Assembly (NCBI RefSeq): GCF_019430905.1
Contig: NZ_JAHYCA010000006.1
Location: 186,001 to 250,000 of the forward strand
Reading direction: 5' to 3'
Source: Billgrantia antri
GTDB taxonomy: Bacteria; Pseudomonadota; Gammaproteobacteria; Pseudomonadales; Halomonadaceae
Length of the DNA: 64,000 bases
Shown here: piece after piece, positions 42,355 through 51,083 of the stretch
How positions within the stretch are numbered: position 1 is the stretch's first letter
Layout of the letters: every line of letters starts with the position of its first letter
Translations under genes and position numbers: made by a program
The notes under the pieces: model-generated
Seen by the model: only the letters and a program-made list of their open reading frames with translations
Told to the model about the DNA's origin: nothing
Database searches by the model: none

Positions 42355-44406
42355 CTAGATATCCTTCACCAGTCGCAACGCATCATAAATCGCCGCGTGG
42401 GTATTGCGCGGCTCGACGGCATCGCCGATGCGAAACAGCTGGAAGCTGCCCTTCGGGTTGCGCACGACCGCCTGGGGCCGGCCGGCGATGAGGTCGTCGT
42501 AGTTCACCTCGCCACCGTTGCGGGAATGCGGCTTCAGCTCGAAATAGACGTCCGCCATCGGCGTGATGCCGTAGTTGACCACTACCTGATCGATGCGCCG
42601 CTCATGGTCCAGGTCCTGCTTGCCCGGCGATACGTAGTCGCTGGTGAGCCTGGCGAGCAGTTCGCCGCCGTCGCGCGCTACCGACTTCAGCCGGTAGGTC
42701 GGGGTGAAGGTGACGTTGGGGCGCTGCAGGGCGCGCATGTAGGGCACCAGGTTCATGCCCATGATCTCCGCCGAGAAGGTGCGGTCCGGCGTCATGATCT
42801 CGAGTTCGGCCCCGCTCGCGGCAATGATCTCCGCGGCCTGCATGGCGGCATGGTCGCCGGCATCGTCGAACAGCAGCACCCGCTTGCCTGGCGCCACGTG
42901 ACCCGAGAGGATGTCCCAGGTGTTGACCACCAGGTCGCTGCCGACCTCGGGCTGGTCGTCCATGGGGTAGCCGCCGGTGGCCACGATCACCACGTCCGGC
43001 TTTTCGGCGAGCACGTCATCGACCTCGGCCCAGACGTTGTAGCGTATCTCGACGCCGAGCGCCTCGCAGCGCGCCAGGCGCCAGTCGATGATGCCCAGCA
43101 TCTCGCGGCGCCGCTCGCTCTGCGCCGTGAGGCGCACCTGGCCACCGGCGTCGCTGGCGGCTTCCAGCACCACTACGTCATGGCCCCGCTCGCCGGCGAC
43201 GCGGGCGGCTTCCAGCCCTGCCGGCCCGGCACCGACGATCACCACCCGGCGCTTCAGCTCTGATTTGGGAATGGTGTGGGGCATGGTGGTCTCGCGCCCG
43301 GTGGCGGCGTTGTGGATGCAGTAGGCGGCGCCGCCCTGGTAGATGCGGTCGAGGCAGTAGTTGGCGCCGACGCAGGGGCGGATCTCCTCCTCACGCCCTT
43401 CCATGATCTTGCGCACGATGTGCGGGTCGGCCATGTGAGCGCGGGTCATGCCGATCATGTCGACCTTGCCCGAGGCGATGGCGTAGCGCGCCGTCGCCAC
43501 GTCCTGAATCTTGGCGCCGTGGAAGGTGGGGAAATCGACCTGGCGCCTGATCTCGCCAGCGAAATCCAGGTGCGGGGCGCTGGGCATGCCCTGGATGGGG
43601 ATGACGTCGGTGAGACCCGCGTCGGTGTCGATGTGACCGCGCACCACGTTGAGGAAGTCGATCAGACCGCTCTCCTTCAGGCGCCGCGAGATTGCCATGC
43701 CGTCCTCGGCCGTTAGCCCGCCTTGCAGCATCTCGTCGCCGGTATAGCGCACGCCGACGATGAACTCATTACCGACCCGCTGGCGAATGGCCCGCAGCAC
43801 CTCGAAGGTGAAGCGCAGCCGGTTATCCAGGTCGCCGCCGTAAGGCGCCTCGAGGGTGTTGGTCAGCGGCGACCAGAACTGGTCCATCAGGTGGCCATAG
43901 GCCTGCAGCTCGATGCCGTCGAGGCCGGCGGCGTGCATGCGCTCGGCGGCGTCGGCGTAGTCGCGGATCAGGCGCTCGATGTCCCACTCCTCGACCTGCT
44001 TGGGGAAGGCGCGGTGGGCCGGCTCGCGGCGGTGGCAGGCCGACACCGCCGGCAGCCAGTCGCCCTTGTCCCAGCGGGTGCGTCGGCCCAGGTGGGTGAG
44101 CTGAATCATCACCGCGGTGCCGTGCTCGTGGCAGGCGTCGGCGAGTTCGCGCATCCACGGCACCACCTCGTCTTTGTAGGCGAGGACGTTGTTGAACACC
44201 GGCGGGCTGTCCTTGGCCACCGCCGCGGAGCCGGCGGTCATGGTCAGTCCCAATCCAGCCTTGGCCCGTTCGACGTGGTAGGCCCGGTAGAGGTCCTTGG
44301 GCATCCCGTCTTCGGGATAGGCCGGCTCGTGGGAGGTCATCATGAGCCGATTCTTCAGCGTCAGGTGCTTGAGCTGAAAGGGCTGCAGCAGCGGGTCGTT
44401 GGTCAT
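42355..44406 (-). CDS. DgcA-type FMN/FAD/4Fe-4S N-demethylase (683 aa)
   Basis: Old-yellow-enzyme barrel at the N-terminus (LKHLTLKNRLMMTSHEP, IQLTHLGRRTRW, HMADPHIVRK), the cluster cysteines in CVGANYCLDRIYQGGAAYC, and a C-terminal FAD/NAD domain starting RVVIVGAGPAGLEAARVAGERGHDVVVLE. It resembles DgcA, the dimethylglycine demethylase subunit of pseudomonads, and N-methylproline demethylases throughout. The usual partner DgcB is not adjacent. Substrate therefore unknown, with a methylated amine likely. The start follows GGGAGAGCC. Confidence 0.85.
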   Translation of the reverse strand: MTNDPLLQPFQLKHLTLKNRLMMTSHEPAYPEDGMPKDLYRAYHVERAKAGLGLTMTAGSAAVAKDSPPVFNNVLAYKDEVVPWMRELADACHEHGTAVMIQLTHLGRRTRWDKGDWLPAVSACHRREPAHRAFPKQVEEWDIERLIRDYADAAERMHAAGLDGIELQAYGHLMDQFWSPLTNTLEAPYGGDLDNRLRFTFEVLRAIRQRVGNEFIVGVRYTGDEMLQGGLTAEDGMAISRRLKESGLIDFLNVVRGHIDTDAGLTDVIPIQGMPSAPHLDFAGEIRRQVDFPTFHGAKIQDVATARYAIASGKVDMIGMTRAHMADPHIVRKIMEGREEEIRPCVGANYCLDRIYQGGAAYCIHNAATGRETTMPHTIPKSELKRRVVIVGAGPAGLEAARVAGERGHDVVVLEAASDAGGQVRLTAQSERRREMLGIIDWRLARCEALGVEIRYNVWAEVDDVLAEKPDVVIVATGGYPMDDQPEVGSDLVVNTWDILSGHVAPGKRVLLFDDAGDHAAMQAAEIIAASGAELEIMTPDRTFSAEIMGMNLVPYMRALQRPNVTFTPTYRLKSVARDGGELLARLTSDYVSPGKQDLDHERRIDQVVVNYGITPMADVYFELKPHSRNGGEVNYDDLIAGRPQAVVRNPKGSFQLFRIGDAVEPRNTHAAIYDALRLVKDI

Positions 44407-44812
44407 GGTCGGCTCTCCCTCTCTTTATTGTCTGCCGGTTTCGTGAGCTGGTGTTTGCGCTTGTGCCCTGCGGTGGTCTTGACCTTTTTATCGCGGCTGG
44501 ACACTCAGGTCGATTAAATGTACATCAGTGTACATTTTCTGAAAAGCGCTGAGCGACAGCCTCGCGAAACGCCGTAATCATCGGCGGGCTGGAAGATGGG
44601 GCTTGTGATCTCGACTAGCACCGGTTGACGCACTTTCTTCCCATTTCTACGTTGCTGGGTAAGATGCTCATGCCCTTGGAGGCATGAACGACAAAAGCTG
44701 CGGTTACGCTCGTCATGGAGGGTAAGGATTGCGTGCTGCAGTCGAACGGTAGGCGTAGGTGGCCTGCCTTGAAGGTCCGGTTTCTCAACCCAAGGAAGTC
44801 AGGAGGAGAGCC
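44407..44812. other. Divergent 406-bp intergenic region
   Basis: Besides the TetR-type palindrome it holds a possible plus-strand promoter, TTGACG (44625-44630) and TACGTT (44648-44653) with 17 bp between, for the PRC-barrel gene. No open frame with coding character was found on either strand. Confidence 0.4.
44516..44537. promoter_or_regulatory. Perfect palindromic TetR-type operator
   Basis: AAATGTACA (44516-44524), spacer TCAG, TGTACATTT (44529-44537): a 22-bp perfect inverted repeat 110 bp upstream of the DgcA-like start. Palindromes of this length are typical TetR operators. Confidence 0.7.
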
Positions 44813-45469
44813 ATGACAGTTTTACAGCGCTATATTCCGCTCTGTGTCGCTGCCTTGCCTCTCACGGCGTTGGCGGCTCCCGGCAATCTGGATGACTGGC
44901 AGAACCAGCGCAGCGACCCCGCATCGACATGGACGATGAGTCAACTGCTCGGCGACGACGTGATCGCGGGCGAGAAGACCGAAGTCGGTGAAGTGGCTGA
45001 CGTCCTACTCGATGCCGAGGGTAGAGTCGAGTCGCTGCTGGTTTATTCCAACGGCAATGAAGTGGACCGGGGCTTTCGCACCGTGGAGTGGCCGGTGCTA
45101 CGCTTCGAGCCCAGCGATGTACTGCTTTCGATAGCCCAACAGCCTTCTGAATTCGGCGACCAGCCGGTCGCAAGCTCACCGCAGGAGCTGATCGGTGAGG
45201 ATCAGTATAGTGCCTTGAACATGCTCGGCATGGGCGTGGAAGTCGAAGGCGCGGCGTATGCGGAAGTCGAGGATCTGGTGGTGAACGAGCAGAATCAGGT
45301 CACCAGTGCCATCGTCGATCCGGATGGCATGGATACCGACAGCTACTGGATTCCTACCGACCTTGGCTGGATCGATCCGGAGTGGATCATGATCGTGCCC
45401 TATAGCCAGAGTGATATCGAGCAGGCCGGGGCGTATCAGGGTGACGATGGGGGCGAAGGCTCAAACTGA
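44813..45469 (+). CDS. Periplasmic PRC-barrel domain protein (218 aa)
   Basis: A signal peptide (about residues 1-22, LCVAALPLTALAA then PG) is followed by two PRC-barrel-like segments: ASTWTMSQLLGDDVIAGEKTEVGEVADVLLDAEGRVESLLVYS and the second around NMLGMGVEVEGAAYAEVEDLVVNEQNQV. The end is acidic and Gly-rich. PRC-barrels of this type mediate protein-protein or RNA contacts; no enzymatic motif is seen. AGGAGGAGAG just upstream fixes the ATG. A clear terminator follows, so it is monocistronic. Confidence 0.8.
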   Translation: MTVLQRYIPLCVAALPLTALAAPGNLDDWQNQRSDPASTWTMSQLLGDDVIAGEKTEVGEVADVLLDAEGRVESLLVYSNGNEVDRGFRTVEWPVLRFEPSDVLLSIAQQPSEFGDQPVASSPQELIGEDQYSALNMLGMGVEVEGAAYAEVEDLVVNEQNQVTSAIVDPDGMDTDSYWIPTDLGWIDPEWIMIVPYSQSDIEQAGAYQGDDGGEGSN

Positions 45470-45514
45470 TTGTCTGTAGCGTTTCCGTCTGTTCGGTACG
45501 TAAGGCCATTGAAT

Positions 45515-45541
45515 GGGAGGGACTTTCCCTCCCTTTTTCTT
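45515..45541 (+). terminator. Terminator after the PRC-barrel gene
   Basis: GGGAGGG (45515-45521), loop ACTTT, CCCTCCC (45527-45533), then TTTTTCTTT. Confidence 0.88.
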
Positions 45542-45579
45542 TGCCATGACGGAAAAACGGTGTACGGCTGATCTCCTGC

Positions 45580-46038
45580 TCAACGGTGCGGAATGCCGAT
45601 GCGTCGCCCGGCAGCCTGGGGCCAGTTGCCAGTTGTTGCGTGCGGCAAGGTCTCGATGGCTTGGAGCACGGCAGGAGGGAAGGGGCCGGGGCGGTGGCTA
45701 TCCGTGTCGATGCCCATCAGCATCTGCTCGCTGGTGGCGAGCAGCTCGCCGTCGTCATCGTGCATGGTGAAGAACAGATGCAGGCGCTTGGCATCGCGGT
45801 CGAGCAGCAGGGCTTCGACGGCCAGTTCCTGTCCCTGGTGGGCCTCGCGCCGGTAGCAGAGATGGGTCTCCAGGGTGAAGAGGGTATAGGCGAGGCGCTC
45901 GCGTCCCTCGGCATCGAGCCCGATCCGCTCCATCAGCGTATCCACCGCCAGCGAGAACACCCTGGCATATTCGGCATCGTTCATGTGTCCGTTGTAGTCG
46001 ACCCACTCCGGGGCGACTCGGGTCGTCAGCAATGTCAT
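45580..46038 (-). CDS. 4HBT thioesterase, betainyl-CoA thioesterase-like (152 aa)
   Basis: Hot-dog-fold thioesterase: VAPEWVDYNGHMNDAEYARVFSLAVD contains the catalytic aspartate region, followed by YTLFTLETHLCYRREAHQGQEL and KRLHLFFTMHDDDGELLATSEQMLMG. It resembles the carnitine-pathway thioesterase CdhB of pseudomonads, which releases glycine betaine from betainyl-CoA; the assignment is by similarity from memory. The carnitine dehydrogenase genes are not here. The ATG at 46038 is chosen because the upstream extension is Cys-rich and atypical. Confidence 0.75.
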   Translation of the reverse strand: MTLLTTRVAPEWVDYNGHMNDAEYARVFSLAVDTLMERIGLDAEGRERLAYTLFTLETHLCYRREAHQGQELAVEALLLDRDAKRLHLFFTMHDDDGELLATSEQMLMGIDTDSHRPGPFPPAVLQAIETLPHATTGNWPQAAGRRIGIPHR

Positions 46039-46291
46039 GGGGTGGCTTCCCTTGTATCGGCATTTGCAGTTATTGTCGGCGAAGCAAAAACTATCCGAGT
46101 GGTTTCCCAAGAATCGGGTTCCTTACCACAAATGCAACTGCTAGCAGTCGATATGGCGCTGAAAAGCATTATTTAGGTAATTCTGGCTTTCGTGGTTTCC
46201 CGCAAGCGCTTGATAGAGAAACTAACATGTTGTCACCGCTGTTCCTCTCCCTTGGCATGAAAACGGGCTCGGCCATGAGGCATCGAGACTG

Positions 46292-47053
46292 ATGCTGGAG
46301 CTGCTCTCGCCGCTGTCGGCCGGGGCCAACCTGGGCCTGGTGTTGCTTTCCGTGATGACTTCGGCGCTCTCCGCGGCGGCCGGCATCGGTGGGGGCACGC
46401 TGCTGATCATCGCCATGGCCCAGGTGATGCCGGCCACGGCGCTGATTCCCGTGCATGGCATGGTGCAGCTCGGCTCCAACGGTGGCCGGGCGCTGATGAC
46501 CTGGCGGCATATCCGCCGTGATATCGTCGCGGCTTTCTTTCCCGGTGTGATCGTTGGCGCCGTGGTGGCGGCCTGGCTGCTGATCCGCCTGCCCTATGGC
46601 GTGCTGGAGCTGTGTATCGCTGCCTTCGTGCTCTACTCCTGCTGGGGGCCCGGCTTGCCGCAGCGAGCGTTGGGGCGCACCGGTACCGTGGTTGCCGGCG
46701 CTCTTACTACCCTGCTCTCCAGCCTGGTGGGGGCCAGCGGCCCCATGGTGGCCTCGTTCATCAAGCTCGGCCTGAGCGAGCGCCTGCCGCGGGTGTCCAC
46801 TTTCGCCACCTGCATGACGCTGCAGCACCTGACCAAGGCGTTCATCTTCGGCTTCGCCGGCTTCGTCTTTCGTGACTGGCTGGGGCTGATGCTGGTCATG
46901 GTGGCGGCGGGCTTCGTCGGCACCTGGCTGGGGCTGCGCCTGCTGCACCGGGTGACCGATCATCGCTTCGACTTCTTCTTCAAGTGGACGCTGACACTGC
47001 TGGCGCTGCGCCTGATCTGGCTGGGCGTGGAGCGCCTGTTGGGGTTAGGCTGA
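46292..47053 (+). CDS. TauE/SafE-family membrane exporter (253 aa)
   Basis: About eight hydrophobic segments with the internal repeat typical of TauE/SafE proteins: SALSAAAGIGGGTLLIIAMAQVMPATALIPVHGMVQLGSN in the first half and LLSSLVGASGPMVASFIKLGL, then TFATCMTLQHLTKAFIFGFAGF in the second. Family members export sulfite, sulfoacetate or other organic anions; the substrate here is unknown. Its ribosome site is weak. It is divergent from the thioesterase and 38 bp before a lipoprotein gene. Confidence 0.88.
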   Translation: MLELLSPLSAGANLGLVLLSVMTSALSAAAGIGGGTLLIIAMAQVMPATALIPVHGMVQLGSNGGRALMTWRHIRRDIVAAFFPGVIVGAVVAAWLLIRLPYGVLELCIAAFVLYSCWGPGLPQRALGRTGTVVAGALTTLLSSLVGASGPMVASFIKLGLSERLPRVSTFATCMTLQHLTKAFIFGFAGFVFRDWLGLMLVMVAAGFVGTWLGLRLLHRVTDHRFDFFFKWTLTLLALRLIWLGVERLLGLG

Positions 47054-47091
47054 GTGACATAGGGGCTGGCTTAACCGGAAAGGAGTCTGTC

Positions 47092-47514
47092 ATGAAGCGC
47101 TTCGTCTTTTGCCTGTCGCTGATCCTTCTGCTGGCCGGCTGCGCCGGCATGGGCGACCCGCGTGACACCGCCACCGAGCTGGTGCCCGGCCAGCCTTACG
47201 AAGTGATGACGCCAGGTCATCGCTACTTCACCTTTACCCTGAGTGCTCCTGCCCGCGTGGTGCTGGAGAGCCACACCTTCCCCGGCGATACGGGCGTGGT
47301 GGCGCCGGCCGGGCAACTGCTCGATGCCGACGGCCAGCTCGTCGTGCGTGACTGGAACAGCGGTCGCAACAGCAACTTCCGCATTGCGCACCAGCTCGAG
47401 GCGGGTACCTGGTATCTGCGGGTGACCACGCCCCACGCGAGCCTTGGTTCCTTCGGCATGCTGGAGCGTGACTACCGCTATTCGGTAACGCTGAGGATCG
47501 ACAGGAGCCGTTGA
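47092..47514 (+). CDS. Small lipoprotein (140 aa)
   Basis: Type II signal peptide with lipobox LLAGC, lipidated Cys17, in MKRFVFCLSLILLLAGC. The mature part is predicted beta-rich (YEVMTPGHRYFTFTLSAPARVVLESHTF, LRVTTPHASLG) and resembles the pre-peptidase C-terminal-type beta-sandwich, a tentative reading. It lacks Asp after Cys, so outer-membrane sorting is likely. Function unknown. AAAGGAG precedes the ATG. Confidence 0.8.
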   Translation: MKRFVFCLSLILLLAGCAGMGDPRDTATELVPGQPYEVMTPGHRYFTFTLSAPARVVLESHTFPGDTGVVAPAGQLLDADGQLVVRDWNSGRNSNFRIAHQLEAGTWYLRVTTPHASLGSFGMLERDYRYSVTLRIDRSR

Positions 47515-47582
47515 GGCGAGGTAGTGCCATTCGATCGTGCTGATGGAGTTGCCAACCGTCATGTCGCTCGCGCCCCAGAAAC

Positions 47583-47603
47583 AGCCCCGGCAGAGCCGGG
47601 GCT
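47583..47603. terminator. Terminator between lipoprotein and TonB receptor genes
   Basis: AGCCCCGGC (47583-47591), loop AGA, GCCGGGGCT (47595-47603). On the minus strand it is followed by GTTTCTG. It lies between convergent stops and likely serves both. Confidence 0.65.
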
Positions 47604-47639
47604 AAGCTGACGATGCAGGACGGTAAGCAGAACGCTCGG

Positions 47640-49832
47640 TCAGAACTCGTAGGTGGCGGAGAGCCAGAAACTGCGGCCGTCCAGAGCCACGCCATCGGTG
47701 GCGCGTCCCGTCTGGGTGTAGCGATAGGCCTGATAGGTGTCGCCCTGCCACTCGTAGCTGTCGGCCTTGCTGAAGTCCTTGTCGAACAGGTTGTAGATCG
47801 AGCCGGTCAGGCGTACCTGATCGGTGATGTGATAGGTCGTACGCAGATGGAACAACTCGTAGCCATCCAGCTTGTTGCCCACTTGTTCATACATGGCCAG
47901 GTTCTGCCCGCTTGCAGGAACGCCGTCTGTGAAGCGCTCCCTTGAAGAGTAGAACTCACCCTCGAGCGTGGTGTTGAGTCTGTCCGTCACGTCCCAGCCC
48001 AGGCTGGCAGTGAGTTTGTGCTTGGGTGTATTGGTGAGCAATAGACCCTCTTGCTCACCGGAGGTGATCTCGGTGTCGGTGTAGGTATAGCCGCCCCGCA
48101 CCTCCCAGTCGGGTGCGAAGCGATAGCGAGCCTCCACTTCGATGCCCCGGGTTCTGGCCTCGTCGATGTTGATCAGCCGGGAGAAGCCGGTTTGCTGCGA
48201 GAAGTTGCCGACGGCGATACAGCCTGGGACGTTGCCGTCCGGGTGCAGACAGTTGGGGATTTCCGCGCCTTCGGCAATGCGGTCGGTGAAGCGGTTGTAG
48301 AAGGCCGTGCCGCTGACCGTGAGCCCATCCAGGCTGTCGTAAATGGCACCGAACTCGTAGTTGGTGCTCTTTTCCGGTTCAAGATCCGGTGAACCGATGG
48401 TGACGCTTTGGCCTTGATTGCCGAAACCGGTAATTCCGTCATGCAGCTGGTTGAGCGTCGGCGTCTTGTAGCCTCGACTCACGCCGCCCTTGAGGGTCCA
48501 GTGGTCGGTGGTGTTCCACACCAGGTAGCCACGTGGGCTGAAGTGGCCGCCGAAAGCGTCGTGATGCTCGTAGCGACCGCCCAGGGTGAGCGCCAAGTCG
48601 TCACGCAGCCACCATTCGTTCTCGGCGAACAGCGCCCAGCTCTGCTGTTCGAATGCCTGGTCGCCCGCTGCGCCATCTTCCAGTCGGGCATCGATGTACT
48701 GACCGCCCACCGTCACCATGTGGCGGTCGATCGGCAGGGTGTACTTGGTATCGAAGACGATATCGCGGTTCTCCAGCAGCCGTGGCTCTCCTCCCTGAGC
48801 CTCGTAGCCGTACTCCGGTGCACTGCCCGCCGGCAGGGTGCGACCCAGGGTTTCGGTCGTATTGTGCGTGAGGCTGCTCTCCAGCGTGCCAGCCTCGAAG
48901 CGCCCGGTGTGGCCGAAGGCAAGCTGATCGCGATTGAAGCGCAGCTCATCCTCGTAGCCCCAGACCTGACCCGGTTGTGGGGCACAATTCGCGCGGTTGG
49001 TACCGTCCAGCGTACCGAGGCGGCAGTCTTCATTGGAGTAGACCTGGCGTGCGCGCTCGGCGTCCAGCCACAGCGAGTGGCTCTCATTGGCGCGCAGTGT
49101 CAGGCGTCCACCCAGCGAGTAGATACGGGCCTCGGTCGGGCGCGGGTCGCGGGCGGCGCTGTCGGCAATCATCCGCTCGGAGGCGTCGCGATCGAACAGC
49201 CGGCCTCGCAGCTGCAGGCCCAGCACGTCATCGACCAGGGGGCCGGAGGTATAGAGGTTGATACCCTGCGAATTACCCGCATCGCGATCCTGCTGGAAGG
49301 TGGTGTCCATAGAGACGCTGCCGATCCAGGTGTCACTGACCGGGCGAGTAATGATGTTGATTACGCCGCCCATGGCGTCGGAGCCATACAGGGTCGACAT
49401 GGGGCCACGAATGACCTCGATACGTTCGATGGCCGACATCGGTGGCATGAAGCTGGTAGCGGTTTCGCCGAAGCCGTTGGGAGTGACGCTGCCGGAGGTG
49501 TTCTGGCGGCGTCCATCGATCAGGATCAGGGTGTAGTCGCTCGGCATGCCGCGAATGCTCACGTTCAGCCCGCCGGTCTTGCCGGTGCCCGAGCGTACGT
49601 CGACTCCGGGAATGTCGGCTATCGCCTCGGCGATATTGGAGAAGCGACGTTGCTCCAGCTCCTCGCGGGTGATGACGGAGATGCTGGCCGGCGCATCCTG
49701 CAGCGCCTGCTCGAAGCCGGAGGCGGTCACCACGATGCTATCGAGGCGGGAACTGTCCTGCGCCTGTGCAGTGAAAGCGAGCGGCGCGCTGGCAACGGCG
49801 ACGGCCAGGGCGGAGCGACGGACATGAAGCAT
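47640..49832 (-). CDS. TonB-dependent siderophore receptor (730 aa)
   Basis: Outer-membrane receptor with a signal peptide (LAVAVASAPLAFTAQAQ), a TonB box (DSIVVTAS), a plug domain (about residues 40-160) with SIRGMPSDYTLILIDGRR and RIEVIRGPMSTLYGSDAMGGVINIIT, and a 22-strand barrel ending in aromatic F (SATYEF). The plug resembles FepA-type catecholate receptors, though the ligand cannot be read. The ATG at 49832 is preferred, with AGGTGA upstream, over 49850, which has no ribosome site. A Fur-like box lies 29-47 bp upstream. It acts with the fecBCDE importer. Confidence 0.93.
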   Translation of the reverse strand: MLHVRRSALAVAVASAPLAFTAQAQDSSRLDSIVVTASGFEQALQDAPASISVITREELEQRRFSNIAEAIADIPGVDVRSGTGKTGGLNVSIRGMPSDYTLILIDGRRQNTSGSVTPNGFGETATSFMPPMSAIERIEVIRGPMSTLYGSDAMGGVINIITRPVSDTWIGSVSMDTTFQQDRDAGNSQGINLYTSGPLVDDVLGLQLRGRLFDRDASERMIADSAARDPRPTEARIYSLGGRLTLRANESHSLWLDAERARQVYSNEDCRLGTLDGTNRANCAPQPGQVWGYEDELRFNRDQLAFGHTGRFEAGTLESSLTHNTTETLGRTLPAGSAPEYGYEAQGGEPRLLENRDIVFDTKYTLPIDRHMVTVGGQYIDARLEDGAAGDQAFEQQSWALFAENEWWLRDDLALTLGGRYEHHDAFGGHFSPRGYLVWNTTDHWTLKGGVSRGYKTPTLNQLHDGITGFGNQGQSVTIGSPDLEPEKSTNYEFGAIYDSLDGLTVSGTAFYNRFTDRIAEGAEIPNCLHPDGNVPGCIAVGNFSQQTGFSRLINIDEARTRGIEVEARYRFAPDWEVRGGYTYTDTEITSGEQEGLLLTNTPKHKLTASLGWDVTDRLNTTLEGEFYSSRERFTDGVPASGQNLAMYEQVGNKLDGYELFHLRTTYHITDQVRLTGSIYNLFDKDFSKADSYEWQGDTYQAYRYTQTGRATDGVALDGRSFWLSATYEF

Positions 49833-49860
49833 GAGATCACCTGCTGACATGAATATTTTT

Positions 49861-49879
49861 AATGATATTGATTATCAAG
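49861..49879 (-). promoter_or_regulatory. Fur-like box upstream of the TonB receptor
   Basis: AATGATATTGATTATCAAG reads on the minus strand as a close relative of the GATAATGATAATCATTATC consensus. It is in the short gap between lysR and the receptor gene, where the receptor promoter must lie. Confidence 0.7.
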
Positions 49880-49913
49880 CGCAGATGATTCTAGTGCGGG
49901 AAGTTCCCTTTGC

Positions 49914-50903
49914 TCAGGGGGTGGATGGGCAACGTTGCGTTGCGCGGCCGGCAACGCTTTCGTCTCGCCCATCGGCCATGGGGTTGAGTTGTGGGACGGG
50001 GCTTGGTTGCCATGCGTCCGGTAACGCTTCACGCAGGAAGGCGAGCAGGGCACTCAGACGCCGCGGTCGAAAGCCATACGGATATAAAAGCGTCACCGGT
50101 ACGGCCGGTGCGTCCCACTCCGGTAGGCAGCGCACCAACGAGCCGGGGTGAGCGCGTTCTCGAGCTTGTGCCAGCCAGTCGGGCATCAGGCCCAGGCCAT
50201 GGCCGTGGGCGAGTGCGTCGCCATGCAGCATCTGCTGGTCGACGCGCAAGCGTGACTCGGGTGGGTGAAAGTGGAAGTCACTGCCCTTCTCACGGTGGGT
50301 GAGGGTGAGTCCCTGCTCGGTTTCGCCGAGCAGGTCGATCCAGGTGTGCCGTACCAGCTCACGGGGGTGTTGCGGATAGCCGCGACGCACGAAGTAGTCG
50401 GGATGTCCGTACAGACCTCGATGGAGCCAACCCAGCACTTCCTGACGCAGCTCGCTGCCGCGCACCTCCCCCAGCCATACGGTAAGGGCCTGGCTGTCGG
50501 CGGTCAGGGTGGGAGCGGTGCAGGTCAGCAGAGTGAGGCGCACCGCAGGATGGCACTCCATGAACGCGGTGAGGCGAGCGGACAGCCAACTCCTGGCCAA
50601 GGCGTTGTGCGCCACCACGTGCAGTTCGCCGCTGACCTCTGCGTTCAATTCCTGCAGTGCTTGTCGGCCCTGCTCGGCAAGCTCGAGGATTTGTCGGCAG
50701 TAGACGTGAAAGGCATGGCCGGCCTCGGTGGGCAGCAGCCGGTTCGACTGTCGGCGTAGCAGAGGTTGGCTCAGCTGGCGTTCGAGATGAGCGATACGTC
50801 GGCTTAGGGTCGACTTGACCAAGCCAAGCTCACGGGCGCTACGGGTCATACTGCCTGAGCGCATCACGTGATCGAAGGCGAGCAGTTCGTCGAGGTCGTA
50901 CAT
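49914..50903 (-). CDS. LysR-family regulator of the iron-uptake locus (329 aa)
   Basis: Winged helix with LAFDHVMRSGSMTRSARELGLVKSTLSRRIAHLERQLSQPLLRR and a LysR substrate domain (ELHVVAHNALARSW onward). The C-terminal tail (VAGRATQRCPSTP) is longer than usual. It is divergent from fecB across 180 bp that contain two matching T-N11-A boxes. The adjacent iron genes suggest it adds a siderophore-related or oxidative signal to Fur control; the effector is unknown. Confidence 0.9.
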   Translation of the reverse strand: MYDLDELLAFDHVMRSGSMTRSARELGLVKSTLSRRIAHLERQLSQPLLRRQSNRLLPTEAGHAFHVYCRQILELAEQGRQALQELNAEVSGELHVVAHNALARSWLSARLTAFMECHPAVRLTLLTCTAPTLTADSQALTVWLGEVRGSELRQEVLGWLHRGLYGHPDYFVRRGYPQHPRELVRHTWIDLLGETEQGLTLTHREKGSDFHFHPPESRLRVDQQMLHGDALAHGHGLGLMPDWLAQARERAHPGSLVRCLPEWDAPAVPVTLLYPYGFRPRRLSALLAFLREALPDAWQPSPVPQLNPMADGRDESVAGRATQRCPSTP

Positions 50904-50920
50904 GGTGAGTTACCGAATAC

Positions 50921-50937
50921 GTTGCATCAATCGCAAC
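50921..50937. promoter_or_regulatory. LysR-type box 1, GTTGC-N7-GCAAC
   Basis: GTTGC (50921-50925) and GCAAC (50933-50937), spacer 7 bases, giving the LysR T-N11-A core TGC-N7-GCA. It is 18-34 bp before the lysR start, a normal autoregulation position. Confidence 0.6.
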
Positions 50938-50990
50938 AGTCTATCTCGACCTTGTTGTTAATGAAAACTATTATTGTTAGAGGTGTTCTC

Positions 50991-51017
50991 GTTGCGAACC
51001 ATGCAACGCAGCGTTGC
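50991..51017. promoter_or_regulatory. LysR-type box 2 plus overlapping palindrome
   Basis: GTTGC (50991-50995) and GCAAC (51003-51007) repeat the box-1 geometry exactly 70 bp away. The second arm is also half of a perfect palindrome GCAACGC-A-GCGTTGC (51003-51017). Three interleaved arms could allow alternative binding registers. Confidence 0.6.
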
Positions 51018-51042
51018 GTAGTGCGTTGGCGCAATCCTTTGT

Positions 51043-51061
51043 GATAATAATTCGTATTAAA
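51043..51061 (+). promoter_or_regulatory. Fur-like box upstream of fecB
   Basis: GATAATAATTCGTATTAAA partially matches the Fur consensus (strong in the left half) and sits 23-41 bp before the fecB ATG. Confidence 0.5.
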
Positions 51062-51083
51062 TCTTGGGTCCTGAGAGGCTGGT

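Noticed and set aside
46039..46291. Small frames in the gap between the thioesterase and TauE genes
   Set aside because: They have no ribosome site and poor codon pattern; the gap is best read as a divergent promoter region.
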